A stretch of DNA of 12,993 nucleotides, from positions 1 to 12,993 of the forward strand of contig ONOZ01000150.1 in assembly GCA_900319595.1 (NCBI GenBank), in the 5' to 3' direction. The stretch's first letter is position 1, and the number at the start of each line of letters is the position of its first letter. Both the position numbers and the translations under genes were made by a program. This document shows positions 7,753-12,993 of the stretch, one piece after another. The notes under the pieces were generated by a model. That model had not been told where the DNA came from and made no database searches. It saw nothing but the letters and a program-made list of their open reading frames with translations. This DNA comes from an uncultured Bacteroidales bacterium. Lineage in GTDB: Bacteria; Bacteroidota; Bacteroidia; Bacteroidales; P3.

Positions 7753-8475
7753 ATGATTGTAAAAACACAAGCAATTTGTTTAAAATCGTTTGCCTATAAA
7801 GAAAGCAGTTCCATGGCAAACCTATACACTAAGGATTTAGGTTTGAAGACATATATAATTCAGCAAGGTAGGAAAAAAACTGCAAAAGTCAAATCATCCT
7901 TTTTTCAACCCTTACAAATTATGAATATTGTCGTATATGACAATCAAAAAAACACAATCCAACAAATCAAAGAATGTAGTCTTTGTAATGATTTGACAAG
8001 TGTTTATACCAATATGGTAAAAATGAGTTTGGCATTCTTTATTGATGAAATTCTACACGTATCTTTAAAAGAGGACAATCCTAACGAAGAAATGTATAAC
8101 TTTATTTGTCAAACTATTACGACTCTAAACGATTGCGAAAATACTAAACAATTAAAAGATTTTCATCTATATTTTATGTATCACTTGGCTTGCTACTTAG
8201 GGTTTGAGCCTTTGGATAATTATTCCAAAGAGAATTGCTTTTTTGATATAAAAAAGGGGCATTTCACCTCTCCTATAGATACTCAAAGCATTGATTCTCA
8301 AAATTTTTTGCTATTTCATAATTTCATCTCCTCAATTAAAGAAAATTACTCACCATTTACTGAAAACATCAACCAAAGAAACGAATTATTAAATATCTTA
8401 ATATCTTTTTTTGAAGAGCATATAACTAACCACAGACACATAAAATCGCAGGAAGTTTTGAGAACCATTCTTTGA
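7753..8475 (+). CDS. recO: DNA repair protein RecO
   Basis: At 240 residues this matches RecO, which works with RecF and RecR to load RecA on SSB-coated single-stranded DNA and anneals complementary strands. The N-terminal OB fold (about 1-80) starts with the characteristic IVKTQAICLKSFAYKESS and has YTKDLGLKTYIIQQGRKK. The C-terminal part is helical, with FIDEILHVSLKEDNPNEEMY and YHLACYLGFEPLDNY. The CxxC-type zinc site found in some RecO proteins is not seen in the expected region around FDIKKGHFTSP. The ATG follows the porZ TAA with no spacer (TAAATG), which suggests reinitiation or translational coupling; no Shine-Dalgarno sequence is evident within the end of porZ. Assignment to the RecO family is firm although overall sequence conservation is low. 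Confidence 0.93.
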   Translation: MIVKTQAICLKSFAYKESSSMANLYTKDLGLKTYIIQQGRKKTAKVKSSFFQPLQIMNIVVYDNQKNTIQQIKECSLCNDLTSVYTNMVKMSLAFFIDEILHVSLKEDNPNEEMYNFICQTITTLNDCENTKQLKDFHLYFMYHLACYLGFEPLDNYSKENCFFDIKKGHFTSPIDTQSIDSQNFLLFHNFISSIKENYSPFTENINQRNELLNILISFFEEHITNHRHIKSQEVLRTIL

Positions 8476-8521
8476 TGTATTAATAGCATAAAAGATTAGC
8501 AAATAATAGTCCTCAAAATAT

Positions 8522-8560
8522 GAAAAAAATGTAGCGAAGTAGCGTTTTTTTTCAAAAAAA
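8522..8560 (+). terminator. Possible recO terminator in an A/T-tract element with a short direct repeat
   Basis: A GAAAAAAA tract at 8522-8529 can pair with TTTTTTTC at 8546-8553, enclosing two direct copies of TAGCG (8532-8536 and 8540-8544). A T8 run directly follows the second copy. The position, 46 nt after the recO stop and just upstream of the etfB promoter, suits a terminator. The stem is all A/T apart from one G-C pair, so the call is weak. Confidence 0.3.
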
Positions 8561-8583
8561 TATTGCGTTAGAAAAAAAATTCT

Positions 8584-8591
8584 TAACTTTG
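8584..8591 (+). promoter_or_regulatory. Promoter of the etfB-etfA-acd operon (Bacteroidetes type)
   Basis: TAACTTTG followed by CAATC matches the -7 consensus TAnnTTTG. A TTG at 8563-8565, 18 nt upstream, can serve as the -33 element. Transcription would start near 8597, leaving a leader of about 45 nt before the etfB ATG at 8644. The leader is AT-rich with no clear Shine-Dalgarno sequence, which is common in this phylum. Confidence 0.6.
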
Positions 8592-8643
8592 CAATCTTAA
8601 ATTTTTAGTTTAAACACATTTTAGTAATAAAAACAATAATCTA

Positions 8644-9447
8644 ATGAGTTTAAAAATTGTAGTATTAGCAAAACAAGTCCCTGACACAAGAAATGTTGGT
8701 AAGGATGCTATGACGGCTGAAGGTACTGTCAATAGACAAGCACTTGATGCGATATTTAATCCTGAGGATTTGAATGCTTTGGAAATGGCTTTGGCTATTA
8801 AAGACAAAAAGAAAGATACGCATATTACTGTTGTTAGTATGGGACCAGACAGAGCGTCTGAAATTATTAGAGATGCCATGTTTCGCGGTGCCGATGATGG
8901 AATAATTGTTTCGGATAAGAAACTTGCTGGCTCAGATACGTTGGCAACTTCTTACGCAATATCTCAAGCAATCAAAAAATTGGGCAAAGTGGATATAGTT
9001 TTTGGTGGTCGTCAAGCTATAGATGGAGATACCGCTCAGGTTGGACCACAAACAGCAGAGAAATTGGAATATCCACAAATCACTTACGCAGAAGAATTGA
9101 TTGACGTTACTGATAAAGACATTATTATCAAAAGACGTTTGGAGCGTGGTGTAGAAACAGTTAAAGCAAACTTACCTTTACTTATAACAGTGCATTCTTC
9201 AGCACCAAAAGCTCGCTTTTATAATGCAAAGCGTTTGATGGCGTACAAAAATGCAGAGGTGAAAATTTGGAATGCTGATGATATACAGGCAGATGACACA
9301 CGTCTTGGCTTAACAGGTTCGCCAACTAAGGTAAAGAAAATTGATAGCGTTGTATTGACCCACAAAGACAACATAACAATTGAGCCAACGGGCGAAGCGA
9401 TTGACGGATTGATGAAAGAACTTATTAACTCACATATAATAGGATAA
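8644..9447 (+). CDS. etfB: Electron transfer flavoprotein, beta subunit
   Basis: At 267 residues this is the normal length for EtfB, which pairs with EtfA and carries electrons between an acyl-CoA dehydrogenase and other carriers. The N-terminus IVVLAKQVPDTRNVGK and NPEDLNALEMAL are family hallmarks, as is TVVSMGPDRA. The loop GRQAIDGDTAQVGP at 122-135 resembles EtfB of electron-bifurcating complexes such as those of Acidaminococcus and Megasphaera. Mitochondrial-type EtfB instead has roughly GKQAIDDDCNQTG. This suggests NADH use and possible flavin-based bifurcation, which is inference. The dehydrogenase recognition region is present around APKARFYNAKRLMAYKNAEV (187-206). It is the first gene of a three-gene operon, and etfA starts 5 nt after its stop. 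Confidence 0.95.
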   Translation: MSLKIVVLAKQVPDTRNVGKDAMTAEGTVNRQALDAIFNPEDLNALEMALAIKDKKKDTHITVVSMGPDRASEIIRDAMFRGADDGIIVSDKKLAGSDTLATSYAISQAIKKLGKVDIVFGGRQAIDGDTAQVGPQTAEKLEYPQITYAEELIDVTDKDIIIKRRLERGVETVKANLPLLITVHSSAPKARFYNAKRLMAYKNAEVKIWNADDIQADDTRLGLTGSPTKVKKIDSVVLTHKDNITIEPTGEAIDGLMKELINSHIIG

Positions 9448-9452
9448 AGGTT

Positions 9453-10478
9453 ATGAATAATATATTTGTATATTGCGAAATTACTGAGGAGAATTATATT
9501 GCCGATGTGTCTTTGGAACTTATTTCTAAGGCAAGAAAATTGGCCGATGAGTTAAAAGTTCAGGTTGAAGCAATTGTTTGCGGAAGCGATGTAAAGGATT
9601 TGGAAAAAAGTTTGTATCCTTATGGCGTTGATGTTATCAATTATGCAGAGGATAAGCGTTTATTCCCATATCAAACATTGCCTCATTTCTCTATTGCAAC
9701 TAAATTGATACAAGAAAAACAACCTCAAATTTGTCTTTTCGGAGCAACTTCTGTCGGTAGAGATTTAGCACCAAGAGTTGCCTCTTATTTACGTTGCGGA
9801 TTGACTGCCGATTGTACTTCTTTGGAGATTGGACAATATGAGGACAAGAAAAACAACCAGGTAATAGACAATTTGCTATATCAAATCCGCCCTGCCTTCG
9901 GAGGAAACATCATTGCAACAATTGTAAATCCGAATACACGACCTCAGATGGCAACCGTACGTGAAGGAGTTATGAAAAAAGAAGTTTATAACGAAAATCA
10001 CAAGGGCGAATTACAAAAATTAGAGGTTGCAAATTATGTAAAAGATAGTGATTTTTGTATAGAAATCCTATCACGTGAGATTGAGGCTCAGAAAGTTAAT
10101 ATAAAAGGAGCACAAATCATAGTTTGTGGTGGTTATGGTATGAATTCTAAGCCAAATGGTTTTGAATTATTAAAACAATTAGCAGACACGTTGGGAGGAG
10201 AAGTTGGAGCAACTCGTGCTGCAGTAGATGGAGGTTTGATAGAACACGAAAGACAAATTGGACAAACAGGAGTAACCGTACGACCTAAACTTTATATTGG
10301 TTGTGGTGTAAGTGGTGCTGTTCAACATCGTGCAGGTATGGACCAAAGTAGCAAAATCATTTCTATCAACACAGATGCCAATGCACCTTTGAATGCAATT
10401 GCAGACTACACAATTATAGGTGATGCATTTGACGTTGTACCAAAATTGATTGAATATTATAAAAAGAATAATAAGTAA
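9453..10478 (+). CDS. etfA: Electron transfer flavoprotein, alpha subunit
   Basis: At 341 residues this is EtfA, the FAD-carrying partner of EtfB. The N-terminal alpha/beta domain (about 1-190) includes CLFGATSVGRDLAPRVA and RPAFGGNIIATIVNP. The C-terminal FAD domain runs from about 218 to the end, with IIVCGGYGM, LADTLGGEVGATRAAVDGG, RQIGQTGVTVRPKLYIGCG and VSGAVQHRAGM, ending in DYTIIGDAFDVVPKLIEYY. All the usual FAD-contacting segments are present. The 'GQTG.TVRPKLYI' form is shared with clostridial Etfs of the bifurcating kind, whereas mitochondrial EtfA has an APELYI-like version there. No N-terminal ferredoxin or [4Fe-4S] cysteine cluster is present. It lies 5 nt after etfB and 22 nt before the acyl-CoA dehydrogenase start. 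Confidence 0.95.
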   Translation: MNNIFVYCEITEENYIADVSLELISKARKLADELKVQVEAIVCGSDVKDLEKSLYPYGVDVINYAEDKRLFPYQTLPHFSIATKLIQEKQPQICLFGATSVGRDLAPRVASYLRCGLTADCTSLEIGQYEDKKNNQVIDNLLYQIRPAFGGNIIATIVNPNTRPQMATVREGVMKKEVYNENHKGELQKLEVANYVKDSDFCIEILSREIEAQKVNIKGAQIIVCGGYGMNSKPNGFELLKQLADTLGGEVGATRAAVDGGLIEHERQIGQTGVTVRPKLYIGCGVSGAVQHRAGMDQSSKIISINTDANAPLNAIADYTIIGDAFDVVPKLIEYYKKNNK

Positions 10479-10500
10479 TCCATTAAAGAAAATAAATACT

Positions 10501-12216
10501 ATGGCTAATTTTTTTGATGATAATAAGGCTTTAAGATTTCAATTAGATAATCCTTTGATGGATGAAATCATTAAACTGAAAGAAAGAAATTTCAGTGACT
10601 ATGGACATATTGATTATGCTCCGAAAGATGTTGAGGACGCAAAAGACTCATATAATAGAGTACTGTCGTTGATTGGTGAGATAAGTGCAGATGTATTGGA
10701 CGTAAATGCCGAAAGCGTTGATGCACAAGGTGTAAGAATAGAAAACAATGCTATAATTTACGCCGATGGTACAAAAGAAAATCACAAGGCTTTGACAGAT
10801 GCAGGAGTTTATGGTTTGTCTTTGCCACGTAAATACGCAGGATTGAATTTCTCTTACGTCCCTTACGTTATGGCTGCTGAGATTGTGTCGCGTGGGGATT
10901 GTGGTTTTGCAAATATTTGGGGTTTGCAAGATTGTGCAGAAACAATTTACGAGTTTGGAGACGAGGAGCAAAAAAGTACTTACTTACCTTTGGTAAATCA
11001 AGGCTATACTTTTTCAATGGACTTGACTGAACCTGACGCTGGTAGTGATTTGCAAAGCGTTAGATTGAAAGCAACTTTTGACGAAAAGCAAAATTGCTGG
11101 CTTTTAAATGGTGTTAAGCGTTTTATTACCAATGGTGATGCTGATATTAAGTTAGTTTTGGCTCGTAGTGAGGAAGGAACAACTGATGGTAGAGGACTTT
11201 CTTATTTTATTCACGACAGGAAAGACGGTGGAGTTACTATTCGCCGTACGGAAAACAAACTTGGTATTCATGGCTCCCCTACTGGCGAATTAGTTTTCAC
11301 AGATGCCAAGGCTTATTTGGTTGGAGAAAGAAAATTAGGTTTAATAAAATATACTATGTCTTTGATGAACGGAGCAAGATTGGGTGTTGGTGCTCAGTCG
11401 GTAGGTTTGTCTGAGGCTGCTTATCGCCAAGCATTGCAATATGCAAAAGAAAGAGAACAGTTTGGTAAGCCAATTATTCAGTTTTTCCAAGTAAAAGAAA
11501 TGTTAGCAAAGATGCGTGCTAAAACAGATGCTACAAGAGCGTTGTTATACGAAACTGCACGTTGTGTTGATATGTACAAAATTTTGGAGGACATCTCTAA
11601 GGAAAGAAAACTTGAAGCAGAAGAACGTCAAACATTAAAAACATATTCTCGTTTAGCAGATATTTTGACTCCAATGCTCAAATTATTCTCATCAGAATAC
11701 GCAAACCAAAACACTTACGATTGCATACAAGTTTATGGTGGTTCTGGATTTATGAAAGACTACCCTTGCGAAAGGTATTATAGGGACGCAAGAATCTTAA
11801 CTATATACGAGGGAACATCACAATTGCAAGTTGTGGCTGCTATTCGTGGAGTAATTCAAGGCGGTTATCTAAATAGAATAAAAGAATACGAAAACATTGC
11901 AGTAGATAGTAAATTTGCTGAAATGAGGGCAACTCTTTTGAAATTAAGAGAAGATTTTGAGGCTTGCGTACAGAAGATTGATTCTTTTGGTTCGACAAGT
12001 GAGGCATTTGAATTCAACTCTCGCCGTTTGGTTGAGATTGCTGGATATTTGATTATGGCACATTTGTTAATTATTGATGCTAATAGGGACGATATGTTCT
12101 TTGCTTCTGCAGATATTATGACAAAAGAAGCCAACGAAAAGATTGCTGAAAGAAAGGCTTTCATAGATAATTTCAAAGAAGAAGATTTGCAAGCATACAA
12201 AACTTTAAGTGAATAA
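10501..12216 (+). CDS. Acyl-CoA dehydrogenase, long form with C-terminal extension
   Basis: A flavoenzyme of 571 residues that interconverts an acyl-CoA and its 2,3-enoyl-CoA, exchanging electrons with the EtfAB encoded just upstream. The N-terminal helical domain includes LTDAGVYGLSLPRKYAGL. The FAD/substrate beta domain has FSMDLTEPDAGSDLQSV and WLLNGVKRFITNGD. The C-terminal helical domain has ARLGVGAQSVGLSEAAY, KEREQFGKPI and VYGGSGFMKDYPCERYYRDAR. The catalytic base is Glu437 in IYEGTSQLQ. The protein is about 190 residues longer than classical dehydrogenases of about 380. The extra length comes from an N-terminal part, a charged insert near 362-382 and about 125 residues after the active site. 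An in-frame ATG at 10450 lies inside etfA. The start at 10501 avoids the overlap and gives the MANFFDDNKALRF start. Substrate chain length cannot be read from the sequence. Confidence 0.93.
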   Translation: MANFFDDNKALRFQLDNPLMDEIIKLKERNFSDYGHIDYAPKDVEDAKDSYNRVLSLIGEISADVLDVNAESVDAQGVRIENNAIIYADGTKENHKALTDAGVYGLSLPRKYAGLNFSYVPYVMAAEIVSRGDCGFANIWGLQDCAETIYEFGDEEQKSTYLPLVNQGYTFSMDLTEPDAGSDLQSVRLKATFDEKQNCWLLNGVKRFITNGDADIKLVLARSEEGTTDGRGLSYFIHDRKDGGVTIRRTENKLGIHGSPTGELVFTDAKAYLVGERKLGLIKYTMSLMNGARLGVGAQSVGLSEAAYRQALQYAKEREQFGKPIIQFFQVKEMLAKMRAKTDATRALLYETARCVDMYKILEDISKERKLEAEERQTLKTYSRLADILTPMLKLFSSEYANQNTYDCIQVYGGSGFMKDYPCERYYRDARILTIYEGTSQLQVVAAIRGVIQGGYLNRIKEYENIAVDSKFAEMRATLLKLREDFEACVQKIDSFGSTSEAFEFNSRRLVEIAGYLIMAHLLIIDANRDDMFFASADIMTKEANEKIAERKAFIDNFKEEDLQAYKTLSE

Positions 12217-12230
12217 GTTTTACTTATTCA
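12210..12230 (+). terminator. Hairpin spanning the acyl-CoA dehydrogenase stop codon
   Basis: TGAATAAGT (12210-12218) pairs perfectly with ACTTATTCA (12222-12230) around a 3-nt loop, and the TAA stop at 12214-12216 lies within the left arm. The nearest long T run is at about 12253-12259, too far for a classic intrinsic terminator, so it may instead stabilise the mRNA 3' end. Confidence 0.35.
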
Positions 12231-12266
12231 TATGCAATAAATAATTTTAAACTTTTTTTATTGAAA

Positions 12267-12333
12267 GTATAGACCCTAATAGGTTTTAAAAGATATCGTA
12301 AAATTTAAACTTGTTTGGGTCTATACGATTTTT
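12267..12333 (+). terminator. Long inverted repeat and probable terminator of the etf-acd operon
   Basis: GTATAGACCC (12267-12276) pairs perfectly with GGGTCTATAC (12317-12326), and GATTTTT follows at 12327-12333. The 40-nt loop contains a possible inner stem, AGGTTT (12281-12286) with AAACTT (12307-12312), so the whole could be one long interrupted hairpin. It lies 50 nt after the dehydrogenase stop in a 295-bp gap (12217-12511) with no gene visible. The large loop is unusual for a simple terminator. Confidence 0.55.
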
Positions 12334-12456
12334 ATAAAAAGACTCTTATAACCAAGTAAAAAGAATCCTCTTTTGGAAAAACAATATAATTACAATATTA
12401 AATATCAGGAATACAACTAATTAACATTTTCACGTTGAAAACTTTATACTCAATCA

Positions 12457-12488
12457 CTTGCTCACTCTGACCACAATTTCTAATTTTG
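12457..12488 (+). promoter_or_regulatory. Promoter of rpoD (both elements, Bacteroidetes type)
   Basis: CTTG at 12457-12460 and TAATTTTG at 12481-12488 are separated by 20 nt, matching the Bacteroidetes -33/-7 pattern (TTTG and TAnnTTTG) with one mismatch. The predicted start is near 12494, about 18 nt before the ATG at 12512. It is the best promoter in the window. Confidence 0.7.
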
Positions 12489-12511
12489 CACCGACAAAAT
12501 GATTGAATTTT

Positions 12512-12993
12512 ATGCGACAACTAAAAATAACAAGGTCAATCACTAATAGGAACGACAATTCTCTGTCCAACTACTTGCAAGACATAAGCAGGGAGCCGTT
12601 GATTACCGCCGATGAGGAAGTTTTGTTAGCACAACGAATAAAAAATGGAGACAAAAAAGCCTTAATGAAACTTGTCAAAAGCAATTTGAGGTTTGTCGTA
12701 TCAGTCGCAAAGCAATATCAAAATCAAGGACTTCCTTTGCAAGATTTAATCAACGAAGGCAATTTAGGATTGATGAAAGCCGCCGAAAGATTTGATGAGA
12801 CACGTGGTTTTAAATTCATTTCTTTTGCTGTTTGGTGGATAAGACAAAGTATTTTACAAGCCATAGCTGAGCAAAGCCGAATGGTAAGAATACCTTTGCA
12901 CCAAGTAGGAATGCTAAACAAAATAAAAAAAGAGCGTGCAAGATTAGAACAAAAATACGAACGCTCCCCATCTGACGATGAAATTGCAGAGGC
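12512..12993 (+). CDS. rpoD: Primary RNA polymerase sigma factor RpoD/SigA, 3' truncated by the window end
   Basis: The first 160 codons of a sigma-70 factor, open to the window edge; the Bacteroidetes form is usually near 290 residues, so a little over half is present. The start MRQLKITRSITNRND is the conserved N-terminus of the Bacteroidetes primary sigma, which lacks region 1.1. Region 1.2 is at about 17-45 (LSNYLQDISREPLITADEE). Region 2 spans about 53-125, with NLRFVVSVAKQYQNQG, DLINEGNLGLMKAAERFD and the -7-recognising and melting segment GFKFISFAVWWIRQSILQAI. Region 3 begins at IPLHQVGMLNKI. It directs transcription from the TAnnTTTG promoters seen elsewhere in this window. Several usually invariant positions differ (for example PLHQVGML where PLNQVGSL is common), so a paralogue cannot be excluded without the rest of the gene. 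Confidence 0.92.
   Translation, partial: MRQLKITRSITNRNDNSLSNYLQDISREPLITADEEVLLAQRIKNGDKKALMKLVKSNLRFVVSVAKQYQNQGLPLQDLINEGNLGLMKAAERFDETRGFKFISFAVWWIRQSILQAIAEQSRMVRIPLHQVGMLNKIKKERARLEQKYERSPSDDEIAE

Noticed and set aside
10450..10500. 17-codon upstream extension of the acyl-CoA dehydrogenase
   Set aside because: It overlaps the end of etfA, and its residues are an out-of-frame reading of the EtfA C-terminus. The ATG at 10501 gives a clean, non-overlapping start.
12336..12377. Imperfect A/T-rich pairing (AAAAGA ... TCTTTT) in the gap before rpoD
   Set aside because: Short and interrupted pairing expected by chance in AT-rich DNA.

Overview
The window reads as ordinary chromosome from an AT-rich member of the Bacteroidota, probably Bacteroidales-like. 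Four things point there: promoters of the Bacteroidetes type (TAnnTTTG near -7) upstream of several genes; a short primary sigma factor that begins directly near region 1.2; type IX secretion (T9SS) components and C-terminal sorting signals; and a meso-DAP peptidoglycan recycling ligase, implying a Gram-negative wall. No tRNA, rRNA, CRISPR array, transposase or phage gene was seen.

Layout. The window opens with the last 28 codons of a T9SS cargo protein on the plus strand. A strong 17-bp inverted repeat follows and probably terminates transcription from both sides, because the next two genes converge on it. Those minus-strand genes form an mpl - Smr-domain operon (2676 down to 174, 4-nt gap). 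A 156-bp divergent promoter region separates mpl from a plus-strand heavy-metal permease with a C-terminal HMA domain (2833-4155). Next comes the run prfA (release factor 1), porZ (T9SS attachment-complex protein) and recO (recombination repair). The recO ATG directly abuts the porZ stop. After a 168-bp promoter region comes a three-gene operon of etfB, etfA and a long acyl-CoA dehydrogenase. A 295-bp intergenic region with inverted repeats and a good promoter leads into the 5' part of rpoD, which runs off the window end.

How the genes work together. EtfB, EtfA and the acyl-CoA dehydrogenase should form one electron-transfer module between an acyl-CoA/enoyl-CoA couple and NADH or other carriers. 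EtfB carries a GRQAIDGDTAQVGP segment like that of electron-bifurcating Etfs, so reduction of a short-chain enoyl-CoA coupled to ferredoxin reduction is the most interesting hypothesis here. PorZ and the partial cargo gene belong to the same secretion pathway but are not adjacent. prfA, recO, mpl and rpoD are housekeeping genes.

I found no convincing undescribed system. The points most worth a second look are the bifurcation-like Etf/ACD cluster with its ACD C-terminal extension, the Cys-rich loop in the metal exporter, and the long inverted repeat downstream of the ACD gene.
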